Origin: Roseicyclus sp.
GTDB taxonomy: Bacteria; Pseudomonadota; Alphaproteobacteria; Rhodobacterales; Rhodobacteraceae
Assembly (NCBI GenBank): GCA_018401055.1
Contig: JAGYLB010000126.1
Location: forward strand, 127,390-191,389
Length of the DNA: 64,000 nt
Direction of reading: 5' to 3'
A program made the translations under genes and the position numbers. The first letter of the stretch is position 1, and each line of letters opens with the position of its first letter. The notes under the pieces are model-generated. The model did no database searches and had not been told where the DNA came from. It was given only the letters and a program-made list of their open reading frames with translations. Below, piece by piece: positions 55,462-64,000 of this stretch.

Positions 55462-56421
55462 ATGACACGCAACGTGTTCTTCCTTACCGCAGGGGCCGTA
55501 CTGGCCACCACAACAATCGCCAACGCCCAGGACGACCGCACGCGGCTGGCGCTGGAGCTGAACGGGCAATTCTCGATCGGTTTCTCGGATTCCGATTTCG
55601 CCGGGCTGAGCAACCTGAGCTACAGCTTCCTCGATGTCGAAGGCGAGCTGGCCTTCGATGCGGCCAATACCGTCGGGATCGGCTTCGACCTCTTTGGGCT
55701 TTCGGAGTTCGAAGGCAAGCCCATCACGCGCACCGATTTCTATCTCTACTACAACCTCGCACCGGGCAGCCAGATCCAGGTCGGTCATGCGCAACCGGCC
55801 AGCGAGCTTTTCATCGGTGACGAGGCCTTGCGCTTCGGCGGGCGGAACAGGAACACGCTGTTCCTGCAGACGATCGCAAGCAACAGTTTCGTCCGGGCGC
55901 TGAGTTTCTCCGACGATCCGGCGCTCGGCCTTGCCTATTTCGGCGACTACGGACAGATCGAGGTGGCCGCCAGCGCCCATTTCAACCAGGTGGGCGACGG
56001 CGAGGTCTACAGCCTCGCGGCGCGCTACAATGCGACCGATGCCATCGCGCTCTTCGCCGCCGTCGAGATGCCCAGCAGCGACACCGCCACCGGTATCGAC
56101 ACTGCATGGTGGATCGGCGGCAGCTACAGCATGAACGGGTTCACCGGCGAGATCGTGCATCACGAGAACCTGCAGTTCCAGCCCGACCTGGCCTCGACCC
56201 TTCTGACCGCCCGCTACGATCTGCCCGCCGTCGACGGGCTGACCCTCGGCGCGAACCTGCTGCGCCTCGAAACCGCAACGAATGTCACGAATTTCACCCG
56301 CATTGCAGCGGAATACGAGCTCGACAACGGGTTCGTCCTTGGCGGACATGTCGAACGGCTGGACAGCGAGCTCGGCACAGATGTGACGTTCTTCGGCATC
56401 GAGGCCAGCTTCCGCTTCTGA
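55462..56421 (+). CDS. Outer-membrane beta-barrel (porin-like) protein
   Basis: 319 residues with signal peptide MTRNVFFLTAGAVLATTTIA ending NAQD. The mature part alternates short strands and turns throughout (LALELNGQFSIGFSDSDFAG, LGANLLRLETATNVTNF) and ends in FGIEASFRF, the C-terminal aromatic that BAM recognises. It fits the Rhodobacterales general-porin group. I prefer the ATG at 55462 over that at 55453 because of GGGA spacing. Two 28-base direct repeats follow the stop codon. Confidence 0.85.
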   Translation: MTRNVFFLTAGAVLATTTIANAQDDRTRLALELNGQFSIGFSDSDFAGLSNLSYSFLDVEGELAFDAANTVGIGFDLFGLSEFEGKPITRTDFYLYYNLAPGSQIQVGHAQPASELFIGDEALRFGGRNRNTLFLQTIASNSFVRALSFSDDPALGLAYFGDYGQIEVAASAHFNQVGDGEVYSLAARYNATDAIALFAAVEMPSSDTATGIDTAWWIGGSYSMNGFTGEIVHHENLQFQPDLASTLLTARYDLPAVDGLTLGANLLRLETATNVTNFTRIAAEYELDNGFVLGGHVERLDSELGTDVTFFGIEASFRF

Positions 56422-56428
56422 TCCTGCA

Positions 56429-56487
56429 GCCACCCAGCCGACATCTGCGCAGATCAGCGGCCACCCAGCCGACATCTGCGCAGATCA
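56429..56487. repeat. Two 28-base direct repeats with a palindromic core
   Basis: GCCACCCAGCCGACATCTGC... occurs at 56429-56456 and again at 56460-56487, identical over 28 bases at a 31-base period. Each contains the 10-base palindrome TCTGCGCAGA. They lie between the porin stop (56421) and the cytochrome c' start (56590). Confidence 0.85.
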
Positions 56488-56589
56488 AAGGTGCGCAAAG
56501 TCACAAAACCGTCGGTTGACCTGTGGTCAGGTCTGTCTAGGGTTGCCCTTGAACGACCCAGCCATGTGCCACCCTCAGGGAGCTTACCG

Positions 56590-57054
56590 ATGACAGCCCG
56601 TTCCACCCTTTTCACGATCGCCTGCCTTGCCGCAACCGGGGTTGCCGCCTCTGCCGTGGCACAAGACCTGCCCGCCCCGGTTCAGGCCCGCCAGGGTCAG
56701 TTCCAGATCATGGCGCTCAATGTCGGCATGTTGGGCGGCATGGCTCGCGGCAATACGGCGTATGACGCCGCGACCGCGCAGACGGCCGCCAACAATCTCG
56801 TGACCCTGTCGCAGATCGACCAGTCCTTCCACTGGCCCGCAGGCACCGACAACATGGCGCTCGACGGCACCCGAGCCCTGCCCGCGATCTGGGAAAACCT
56901 TCCCGACGTGGTCGAGAAGTGGGGCGCCTTCGGTGCTGCCGCCGAGGGCCTTGCCGCTGTCGCGGGCACCGGGCTGGAGCCGATGCAGGCCGCGCTGGGC
57001 CCGCTGGGCGCATCTTGTGGCGCCTGCCACGACCTTTACCGCGCGCCCGAATAA
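56590..57054 (+). CDS. Cytochrome c' type c-heme protein
   Basis: 154 residues. Signal peptide TARSTLFTIACLAATGVAAS ending AVAQD, then a four-helix-bundle sequence (VQARQGQFQIMALNVGMLGG, RALPAIWENLPDVVEKW). The single heme site CGACHDLYRAPE lies near the C terminus, as in cytochrome c'. Members bind NO and are thought to protect against nitrosative stress. I chose the ATG at 56590 (MTARST), since it places the signal peptide at the N terminus. A diheme cytochrome gene follows 47 bases later. Confidence 0.9.
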   Translation: MTARSTLFTIACLAATGVAASAVAQDLPAPVQARQGQFQIMALNVGMLGGMARGNTAYDAATAQTAANNLVTLSQIDQSFHWPAGTDNMALDGTRALPAIWENLPDVVEKWGAFGAAAEGLAAVAGTGLEPMQAALGPLGASCGACHDLYRAPE

Positions 57055-57100
57055 GCCGATCGCGTCCGGGGTGTGATGCACACCCCGGACGACCTCGCCA

Positions 57101-57994
57101 ATGCGCCGTATCCTCTTTATCCTTATTGTTCTTGCGCTTGGCGCCCTTGGCGCTGGCCTTGCACTGACGCGCCCGACCGTTATCCCGGAGATGGAGCTTG
57201 CGGCCTTGTCCGGCGATGCCGTGGCAGGCGAGTCGGTGTTCTGGGCGGCAGGCTGCGCCTCGTGCCATGCCGCCGAGGGCGCGACCGATGCGGCGCGGCT
57301 GATGCTGGCGGGCGGGCAGCGCTTTGCCTCGGAGTTCGGCACCTTCATTGCGCCCAACATCTCGACCGATCCGGTGCATGGCATCGGCGACTGGACGCTG
57401 GCGGAATTCGTCACTGCCCTCCAGAACGGGATCAGCCCGGAGGGGCGGCATTATTACCCCGCCTTTCCCTACACCGCCTATCGGCTGGCCGAGCGGCAGG
57501 ATCTGGCCGATCTCTGGGCCTTTTGGCAGACGCTACCGGCATCCGACACGCCGTCCCGACCCCATGAAGTCGGGTTTCCGTTTTCGATCCGGCGCGCGGT
57601 GGGCGCATGGAACCTGCTGAACCTGTCGGACGAATTCGTGGTCACGGGCGAATTGACCGAACAACAGGCGCGCGGCCGTTACCTGTCCGAGGCGCTGGCC
57701 CATTGCGCCGAATGCCACACGCCGCGCGACACTCTCGGCAGGCTGGACCGATCCGCATGGATGACAGGCGCGCCCAACCCATCGGGCTCGGGCACGATAC
57801 CCGCTCTGACGCCTGACCGGCTGACATGGTCCGAGGGCGACATTGCGGCCTATCTGAACGACGGTTTCGCACCCGATTTCGATAGCGCGGGCGGGCACAT
57901 GGTGTCTGTGATCCGCAATCTCAGCCAATTGCCTGAAAGCGACAGGCTGGCCATCGCGGCCTATCTCAAGATGCTGCCGCCTTCAGACGGCTGA
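57101..57994 (+). CDS. Diheme c-type cytochrome
   Basis: 297 residues. The N-terminal helix RILFILIVLALGALGAGLAL serves as signal or anchor. Two class I heme sites are visible: CASCH (near residue 52) and CAECH (near residue 206), each followed by a distal Met candidate (VSVIRNLSQLPESDRLAIAA). It resembles the cytochrome subunits of membrane-bound dehydrogenases. It is downstream of the cytochrome c' gene and probably co-transcribed. It converges with lipA, 3 bases away. Confidence 0.9.
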   Translation: MRRILFILIVLALGALGAGLALTRPTVIPEMELAALSGDAVAGESVFWAAGCASCHAAEGATDAARLMLAGGQRFASEFGTFIAPNISTDPVHGIGDWTLAEFVTALQNGISPEGRHYYPAFPYTAYRLAERQDLADLWAFWQTLPASDTPSRPHEVGFPFSIRRAVGAWNLLNLSDEFVVTGELTEQQARGRYLSEALAHCAECHTPRDTLGRLDRSAWMTGAPNPSGSGTIPALTPDRLTWSEGDIAAYLNDGFAPDFDSAGGHMVSVIRNLSQLPESDRLAIAAYLKMLPPSDG

Positions 57995-57997
57995 GCC

Positions 57998-58948
57998 TCA
58001 ACTGACGCCAAGCTTGCGCAGCCGCGCATCGCGCAGGCGCGCGAAATCATCGCCCGCGTGATAGGACGACCGCGTGAGCGGCGTGGCCGAGACCATCAAA
58101 AACCCCTTGCCATAGGCGGCTTTCTCATAGGCTGCGAATTCATCGGGATGCACGAAACGGTCGACGGCGTGATGCTTTGGCGTGGGTTGCAGATATTGCC
58201 CGATGGTCAGGAAATCGACGTCCGCCGCGCGCATGTCGTCCATCACCTGAAGCACGCCCTGCCGATCCTCGCCCAGACCGACCATGATGCCGGACTTGGT
58301 GAAGATCGTCGGGTCCAGTTCCTTGATCCGCTGAAGCAGGCGCAGCGAATGGAAATAGCGCGCGCCGGGCCGGACCGAGGGGTAGAGGCCCGGCACCGTC
58401 TCGAGGTTGTGGTTGAAGACGTCAGGTTTCGCGGCAACCACGCTCTCCAGTACGCTCGGCGCGCATTTCAGGAAATCGGGCGTCAGGATCTCGATGGTGG
58501 TCGCGGGCGCGCGCTTGCGGATCGCGCGGATCGTCATGGCGAAATGCTCGGCCCCGCCATCCTCCAGATCGTCGCGGTCCACGCTGGTGATCACGACATG
58601 GTTCAGCCCTAGCTTGGCCACTGCATCGGCAACGCGCCCCGGTTCGAACAGGTCCAGCGCCTTGGGCTTGCCGGTAGCGATGTTGCAAAACGAACAGCCG
58701 CGGGTGCAGATGTCGCCCATGATCATCATGGTGGCGTGACCCTGCGACCAGCATTCGCCGACATTGGGGCAACCCGCCTCTTCACAGACGGTGACCAGCT
58801 TGTTGTCGCGCATGATGCGTGCGGTGTCTTGATAGCCTTTGCCCACGGGCGCCTTGACCCGGATCCAGCTTGGTTTCTTGGGCTGGGCGTTGTCGGGGCG
58901 ATGCGCCTTTTCGGGGTGGCGCTGCTCGGGGATCTTCAGATCGCGCAT
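57998..58948 (-). CDS. lipA: Lipoyl synthase
   Basis: A 316-residue radical-SAM enzyme inserting two sulfurs into octanoyl-E2/H proteins. The auxiliary cluster motif is [14 protein letters not shown], the radical-SAM motif is [13 protein letters not shown], and a C-terminal [10 protein letters not shown] has the conserved Ser. It starts [20 protein letters not shown]. The frame is intact. It depends on the Fe-S assembly system represented elsewhere in the window. Confidence 0.96.
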   Translation of the reverse strand: MRDLKIPEQRHPEKAHRPDNAQPKKPSWIRVKAPVGKGYQDTARIMRDNKLVTVCEEAGCPNVGECWSQGHATMMIMGDICTRGCSFCNIATGKPKALDLFEPGRVADAVAKLGLNHVVITSVDRDDLEDGGAEHFAMTIRAIRKRAPATTIEILTPDFLKCAPSVLESVVAAKPDVFNHNLETVPGLYPSVRPGARYFHSLRLLQRIKELDPTIFTKSGIMVGLGEDRQGVLQVMDDMRAADVDFLTIGQYLQPTPKHHAVDRFVHPDEFAAYEKAAYGKGFLMVSATPLTRSSYHAGDDFARLRDARLRKLGVS

Positions 58949-59034
58949 GGATCGGGCCTCTCTCCTCCGGTTTGCGCCTTATGTAGCGTATCTTGCGCGG
59001 GTCTGCATGCGCATTTCGGCGCAGCCGCCTTGCA

Positions 59035-60246
59035 TCACATGCAAACCCGCAGGTTGGTGGAGATTTTCGGAAAATTGTCGGGATCAGCCCCGCAGCGCCT
59101 GAGCACGAAGCCATGGCGGTCCTGATAATGCTTGAGCAGGCGCTGCAAGCCGATCTTGAGCACGATCTTGCCCGACCGTGCCGACCATCCCAGCCGACGC
59201 TCGGCCTGCTCCAGCCCTTCGAGAAAGCAGCAGACCCTGAGCACCACATCCGACAGGCCCGGACCCAGATCGTCCAGCGCATCCGACACCCGTTGTCGTG
59301 CGGCGCGCGGACCTTCGGCGATGCCGCTGTCGCCAAGGAACCCGCCCCGGTCGCCGCCGGTCAGGAAACGGTCCCAGTTCTGACCCACGCGCGGGCCCAT
59401 CTGTGCGCGCTCGAAATCTTCGCGCAGCCGCTCGCCCGCCTGCACCAGATCAGGGGTCAGGAACACCTTGCCATCATTGCCCTTGCGCCGCGCCAGCACG
59501 GCCAGAGGCGATTCCGCCAGATTCACGCGCAGCTTGCGCGACCGGCCGCCGGGTTCCGCAACCTGCGCTTGTCCCCAGACCATGTGCTGACCCTGAAAGG
59601 GCGTCGTGGCCTCGGCGAAACCCAGCGCCTCATGGCGGCGTTTGCGGTCCTCGTCGAGCAGACGGCGCAGGGCGGACTTGCCGGTCGCCGTGATCGTGTA
59701 GCGCGCGATGCGACCGGGCTTGAGGCAGCTGATCCAGTCCTTGACGGCAAAAGCCTGCGCGATCTTGCGGTCGACGACCGCCGTGCGGGTCTGTTCACCA
59801 TCCGCGCCGGGGCGCAACACCACCGCCTTGTCGAGATCACCGGCGACGGCAAGAACGGCATCGGTTTCGCACAACCGGCGCAAGATGCGACGCGCCTCTC
59901 GGGCGATCGTGCCTTCGTCGTCGAGCGGAGACCGGAACGGGGCTGTCATGGGCAAGTTCTCCTTTGCCTGGAAGTCAGTTTCGGTGGGCGACAGCAGGGT
60001 CGCACCCAGCAAGGTCAGCGCTTCGTCCAGAAGCGGGTCGTCGCGGCGCGCCTCGATGCGGCGCACGCGGCGGCACACGGTCGAAGGCGCCTCGCCGGTG
60101 GCGCGCGCGATCTCGCGCAGCGAGCGACCGGCCGTGGTATGGACGAGATATTGCAGCGCGGGCACCGGCACCCAGCCGGGCGGATGGGGCAGCAACAGGG
60201 ATTGATCAGGCACAGGGCGGCCGTGATCGGCCGTGGCCGATGTCAT
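59035..60246 (-). CDS. DUF6456 helix-turn-helix protein
   Basis: 403 residues. The N-terminal part has a helix-turn-helix (SLREIARATGEAPSTVCRRV). The C-terminal part is the DUF6456 domain (PLAVLARRKGNDGKVFLTPD, AGERLREDFERAQMGPRVGQ, LDDLGPGLSDVVLRVCCFLE). It is typical of alphaproteobacteria and is presumed to be a transcription factor. I chose the ATG at 60246. A CtrA-like box lies 53 bases upstream (60299-60313). It is divergent from the DUF6477 gene. The frame is intact. Confidence 0.82.
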   Translation of the reverse strand: MTSATADHGRPVPDQSLLLPHPPGWVPVPALQYLVHTTAGRSLREIARATGEAPSTVCRRVRRIEARRDDPLLDEALTLLGATLLSPTETDFQAKENLPMTAPFRSPLDDEGTIAREARRILRRLCETDAVLAVAGDLDKAVVLRPGADGEQTRTAVVDRKIAQAFAVKDWISCLKPGRIARYTITATGKSALRRLLDEDRKRRHEALGFAEATTPFQGQHMVWGQAQVAEPGGRSRKLRVNLAESPLAVLARRKGNDGKVFLTPDLVQAGERLREDFERAQMGPRVGQNWDRFLTGGDRGGFLGDSGIAEGPRAARQRVSDALDDLGPGLSDVVLRVCCFLEGLEQAERRLGWSARSGKIVLKIGLQRLLKHYQDRHGFVLRRCGADPDNFPKISTNLRVCM

Positions 60247-60298
60247 GGTTCCACCTCCCTCACGATTGGACAACAGCGGCAGGATTTCGCCGAATTGA

Positions 60299-60313
60299 TT
60301 ACCGTTTGGTTAA
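60299..60313 (-). promoter_or_regulatory. CtrA-like box upstream of the DUF6456 gene
   Basis: TTAC-CGTTTGG-TTAA on the + strand (TTAA-N7-GTAA on the minus) is one mismatch from TTAA-N7-TTAA. It is 53 bases from the start codon, a spacing nearly identical to the box before ctrA. The surrounding bases are AT-rich. Confidence 0.55.
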
Positions 60314-60452
60314 AATCAGTGGATAAATTAGAGTTTGTTTCGATTTCGTAAACGACTAGCGGGGGGGCGTCCGGTGGACAAGCCTGTGTGCAACACCTCC
60401 CGGTCCGGGGTCAGGCTGGGGATACAACGATCCCGCCACAGGAGACCCCGCG

Positions 60453-60695
60453 ATGTCCGATCTGATCTCCACCCTCTCTGCCATGCGCCGCCCCGGCCTG
60501 TTGCTCAGGGCCGCACGGATGGCCGCGCTGACGGGCGATGCACACCGCCGGGCACAGCGCCGCCCGGTGCAGACCCTGCTGGCCGAAGAGGACCGGCTGA
60601 ACGCCGCGCGTCTTGGTGGCGGCTTGGGGTATTCCCCTTCGCGCCATGTCGAGGTGATGAGCGCGATCTTGTGTGCCGCGCGTTCGGTCAGCTGA
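60453..60695 (+). CDS. DUF6477 family small protein
   Basis: 80 residues starting SDLISTLSAMRRPGLLLRAA. The rest is helical and Arg-rich (GDAHRRAQRRPVQTLLAEED), ending HVEVMSAILCAARSVS. I assign it tentatively to DUF6477, a small Rhodobacterales family often next to the DUF6456 gene. ACAGGAGACCCCGCG precedes the ATG at 60453. Function unknown. Confidence 0.7.
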   Translation: MSDLISTLSAMRRPGLLLRAARMAALTGDAHRRAQRRPVQTLLAEEDRLNAARLGGGLGYSPSRHVEVMSAILCAARSVS

Positions 60696-60706
60696 GACCT
60701 GCCCGA

Positions 60707-62261
60707 TCAGATGAACGCGTCGGGCATCGACGCCTTTTTCCGCGTCATGTAGGCGCGCAATTCCTCGTCAATCACGGGGTCAAGTTGGGGCTGGCGGTAA
60801 TCAGCCAGCATCTTGTCGAGTTTGGCTGAGGCCAAGGCCTCGGTATCGCGCGCGCCTTCCTCGGACCATGTCTCGTAGGGTTTGTAGTCCAGCAGGTTGG
60901 TACGCCAAAACGCGCTCGCGTAATTCTCCTGCGTGTGGGCGCAACCCAGGAAATGGCCGCCCGGCCCGACCTCGCGGATGCGCGTCCATCGCCTGCGCGT
61001 TGGTGTCGGCGGGCACGCCTTCGGCCAGCTTGTGCAAGATGCCCAACTGGTCGGCATCCATCACGAATTTCTCGGGGCTGGCGACAAGCCCGCCTTCAAG
61101 CCAGCCACAGGCATGCAGCATGAAATTCACACCCGACAAGAGCGCCGAGTTCAGCGAATTGGCGGTTTCATAAGCCGCCTGCGCATCGGGCAGCTTGGAG
61201 CCGGTGAACGACCCGCCCGAACGATAAGGCAGGTTCAGACGCCGCGCGAGTTGGCCCGCGCCATAGGTGATCTGGCTGGCCTCGGGCGTGCCAAAGGTGG
61301 GCGCGCCGGAATTCATGTCGATCGAGGTGACGAAGGCCCCGAAAATCACCGGTGAGCCCGCGCGCACAAGCTGGCTATAGGCCACGCCTGCCAGCACCTC
61401 GGCCAGCACTTGCGTCAGCGTGCCCGTGACAGACACGGGCGCCATCGCGCCGCCCACGATGAAGGGCGAGATGATGCTGGCTTGGCCTGCCGCGGCATAA
61501 ACCTCGAGCGCGCCCATCATGGTGGCGTCAAAGGTCGAGCGGCGAGTTGATGTTGATCAGCGAGGTCATCGACGCAGTTCTGATCGACGACATCAGACCC
61601 GAACAAAATGCGCGACATCTCGACCGAATCGGCGGCGCGCACGGGTTCCGTGACCGACCCCATATAGGGTTTGTCGCTCAGCGAGCATATGCGCATAAAG
61701 CATGTCGAGATGGCGCTTGTTGACCGGGATATCGGTCGGCTCGCAAATCGTGCCGCCCGAATGATGCAGCCATTTCGACATATAGCCCAGTTTCACGAAC
61801 ATCTCGAAATCGGCCATGGTGGCGTAGCGTCGACCACCCTCGCGGTCGCGCACGAAGGGGGGGCCATAGACCGGTGCTAAGACCAGCGTGTTGCCGCCAA
61901 TCTCGACATTGCGCGCGGGGTTGCGCGCGATCTGGGTGAACCGCGACGGGGCTGTCGCGATCAATTTGCGCGCAAGCCCACGGGGGATATGCACCCGCTC
62001 GCCGCGCACATCGGCACCTGCCGCGCGCCAGCGATCAAGCGCTGCGGGGTTCTCGACGAAATTGACGCCGATCTCTTCTAGGATGGTTTCGGCATTATAT
62101 TCGATGATCTCGATCGCCTCGGCGTTCAGGATCTCGAAATTGGGGATATTGCGCTCGATAAAGCGCGCGGTCTCGAAGCTGACCGCCGAACGCGAGGCGC
62201 GCCGCGCCGCGCCGCCACCACCGCGTACCCGCCGTGCCGCTGTCTGTTCTTCTACCGACAT
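60707..62261 (-). CDS. MttB-family (trimethylamine/betaine) methyltransferase (several frame breaks)
   Basis: About 518 residues of the trimethylamine methyltransferase family, which pass a methyl group to a corrinoid protein. Recognisable parts are [119 protein letters not shown] and [20 protein letters not shown]. Breaks fall near 61685, 61535-61560 and 60985. I see no in-frame amber codon that would suggest pyrrolysine. Rhodobacterales members are often involved in glycine betaine or related demethylation. No corrinoid protein gene is adjacent. Confidence 0.85.
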
Positions 62262-62424
62262 ATCCCAAAGTCCCCCTCATGAGGTGATGATGCGCTCTCC
62301 TACCGCGATGCGCGCGCGCGGCGAGGGCGGATTGCGGCACCTCGCGCGGGAAAGCGACATGGGGGCCGCATCCCGCCCCCCGGTGGGCTTGCAAGGATCG
62401 CCGCCGGGGCATAATGCACTGCCC

Positions 62425-64000
62425 ATGAGCACGCATGCCGCCCCCGCCCCGCACGACCATGACCGCCTGCTGATCATCGATTTCGGCAGCCAGGTGACGC
62501 AACTGATCGCCCGCCGCCTGCGCGAGCTCAAGGTCTATTGCGAAATCCACCCCTATCAAAACGTCACCGACGCCTTTCTGGACGATTTCGCGCCCAAGGC
62601 GGTGATCTTTTCGGGCGGCCCAGATAGCGTCACGCGCGATGGCTCACCGCGCCCGCCTGCCTCGGTCTATGCGCGCGGCCTGCCCATTTTGGGCATCTGC
62701 TATGGCCAGCAGGTGATGATGCAAGATCTGGGCGGCAAGGTTGAGGCAGGCGAACATGCCACCGCCGAGTTTGGCCGCGCCTTTGTCACGCCAGCGGGTG
62801 ACACGGCGGATTTCCTCAAAGGCTGGTTTTCGGACGGCGGGCGCGAGCAGGTCTGGATGAGCCATGGCGACCATGTCTCGGCCATTGCGCCGGGTTTTGC
62901 GGTTTACGGCACATCCCCCGGTGCGCCCTTTGCCATCACCGCCGATCTCGCGCGCCGCTTTTTCGCCGTGCAATTCCACCCCGAGGTGCATCACACCCCC
63001 AATGGCGCAAAACTCTATGAGAACTTCGTGCGTATGGCGGGGTTCAAGGGCGATTGGACCATGGGCGCCTACCGCGAAGAGGCGATTGCGCGCATCCGCG
63101 AACAGGTGGGCGATGCGCGTGTCATCTGTGGCCTGTCGGGCGGGGTCGATTCATCGGTCGCGGCCGTGTTGATTCATGAGGCGATTGGCGATCAGCTGAC
63201 CTGCGTCTTTGTCGATCACGGGCTGTTGCGCCAAGACGAGGCCGAACAGGTCGTCACCATGTTCCGCGATCATTACAACATGCCGCTGATCCATGCCGAA
63301 GAAAGCGAGCGGTTCTTGAGCGCGCTTGAGGGTGTTTCCGACCCGGAGGTCAAGCGTAAGACCATCGGCAAGCTTTTCATCGATGTGTTCCAGCATTACG
63401 CGGATGGGATCGAGGGGGCGGCCTTTCTCGCGCAAGGCACGCTTTACCCCGATGTCATCGAGTCCGTCAGCTTTTCGGGCGGGCCATCGGTTACGATCAA
63501 ATCGCACCATAATGTCGGCGGCCTACCTGAAAAGATGGGGCTAAAGCTGGTCGAGCCTTTGCGCGAACTCTTCAAGGACGAGGTGCGCGCGCTTGGCCGT
63601 GAGCTTGGCCTGCCCGATCAGTTCATTGGCCGCCACCCCTTCCCCGGCCCCGGCCTTGCCATCCGCTGCCCCGGCGAGATCACGCGCGAGAAACTCGACA
63701 TCTTGCGCAAGGCTGATGCGGTGTTCATCGACCAGATCCGCCGCCACGGGCTATATGATGAGATCTGGCAGGCTTTCGTGGCGATCTTGCCCGTGCGCAC
63801 GGTGGGCGTGATGGGCGATGGGCGGACCTATGATTTCGCCTGCGCGCTGCGCGCGGTCACATCGGTCGATGGGATGACGGCGGATTACTACCCGTTCAGC
63901 CATGAGTTCTTGGGCGAAACCGCCACGCGGATCATCAACGAGGTCAAGGGGATCAACCGCGTGACCTATGACATCACCTCGAAGCCCCCGGGACGATCGA
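62425..64000 (+). CDS. guaA: GMP synthase (partial, runs off the window)
   Basis: Glutamine-hydrolysing GMP synthetase. The amidotransferase half has [18 protein letters not shown], the nucleophile Cys in [16 protein letters not shown], and [13 protein letters not shown]. The ATP-pyrophosphatase half has the PP-loop [20 protein letters not shown], then [20 protein letters not shown] and the dimerisation end TYDITSKPP. The final bases read CCCCCGGGACGATCGA where CCGGCGACGATCGAG is expected (family end PPATIEWE), so one C is probably missing near 63990. The ATG at 62425 gives [10 protein letters not shown] before the conserved start. Confidence 0.96.
   Translation, partial: MSTHAAPAPHDHDRLLIIDFGSQVTQLIARRLRELKVYCEIHPYQNVTDAFLDDFAPKAVIFSGGPDSVTRDGSPRPPASVYARGLPILGICYGQQVMMQDLGGKVEAGEHATAEFGRAFVTPAGDTADFLKGWFSDGGREQVWMSHGDHVSAIAPGFAVYGTSPGAPFAITADLARRFFAVQFHPEVHHTPNGAKLYENFVRMAGFKGDWTMGAYREEAIARIREQVGDARVICGLSGGVDSSVAAVLIHEAIGDQLTCVFVDHGLLRQDEAEQVVTMFRDHYNMPLIHAEESERFLSALEGVSDPEVKRKTIGKLFIDVFQHYADGIEGAAFLAQGTLYPDVIESVSFSGGPSVTIKSHHNVGGLPEKMGLKLVEPLRELFKDEVRALGRELGLPDQFIGRHPFPGPGLAIRCPGEITREKLDILRKADAVFIDQIRRHGLYDEIWQAFVAILPVRTVGVMGDGRTYDFACALRAVTSVDGMTADYYPFSHEFLGETATRIINEVKGINRVTYDITSKPPGRS

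Noticed and set aside
55420..55462. Sigma-54-like promoter (TTGGCACTATTGCA) before the porin gene
   Set aside because: The GG and GC elements are only 7 bases apart, not 10, so the spacing is wrong for sigma-54.
60707..62261. Pyrrolysine-containing MttB
   Set aside because: The stops seen arise from frame changes, not from a clean in-frame amber codon, and Rhodobacterales homologues lack pyrrolysine.

Overview
The window reads as a chromosomal stretch of a high-GC alphaproteobacterium, most likely a Rhodobacterales (Roseobacter/Rhodobacter-type) species. The grounds are gene content and order: a sciP-ctrA cell-cycle pair, a dusB(nifR3)-ntrB-ntrC-ntrY-ntrX cluster like that known from Rhodobacter, a fused ispDF gene, a Hint-domain protein, DUF6456/DUF6477 neighbours, and a TAXI-type TRAP transporter with a DctBD-like two-component system. 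Almost everything is core chromosome. The only clearly accessory patch is 9.8-13.0 kb, where a leucine-rich-repeat gene lies between two tRNA-Asp genes and is split by an IS256-family element.

Layout. 0-9.7 kb: gluQ, hisI, an IscU-like scaffold gene, a 39-codon membrane-protein gene behind a LexA-type box, recG and ligA (overlapping), ctrA, sciP, mnmA and a damaged secreted-protein gene. 9.7-13.1 kb: tRNA-Asp, LRR gene with IS insertion, tRNA-Asp. 13.1-22.3 kb: DMT exporter, soluble PAS chemoreceptor, two tRNA-Val genes, HU-like protein, Tat-exported polysaccharide deacetylase, a small S74-chaperone-like protein, lon and a Hint protein. 22.3-30 kb: tgt, a RimB-RimK fusion, a divergent DUF1428/MarR pair, Fe-S assembly genes (sufT-like, iscA-like), DUF3307, TfoX-N, tpiA and a secreted PPC-repeat protein. 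30-39 kb: dctB-dctD-like regulators, TAXI binding protein, fused TRAP permease, cytochrome P450 and a lipoprotein. 39-46.2 kb: the nitrogen-regulation cluster on the minus strand. 46.4-52.8 kb: ispDF-pgpA-cinA with ATGA overlaps, an unknown conserved protein, TetR, DUF6314, purB and two small exported Cys-motif proteins. 52.9-64 kb: fliG, a COQ10-like gene, hpt, an outer-membrane barrel, two c-type cytochromes, lipA, DUF6456/DUF6477 regulators, an MttB-family methyltransferase and guaA running off the end.

A major caveat is that about forty single-base frame breaks are visible, many of them in genes that should be essential (ligA, purB, guaA, ispDF, tpiA). They include both apparent insertions and deletions, often in homopolymers, and one of two otherwise near-identical tRNA-Asp genes has lost a C from a C run. 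I read this as uncorrected sequencing error, not gene decay, and annotate such genes across their full span with approximate break points. The one disruption that is clearly biological is the IS256-family insertion: it has an 8-bp target duplication, and removing the element restores the LRR reading frame.

Regulatory signals I could support are the LexA-type box (GAAC-N7-GAAC) at 2168-2182, CtrA-like boxes upstream of ctrA and of the DUF6456 gene, palindromes in the MarR/DUF1428 and dctD/TAXI gaps, several hairpin terminators, and tandem hairpins between the TAXI binding protein and its permease. The best candidate for something undescribed is the 39-residue predicted SOS-controlled membrane protein at 1986-2105.
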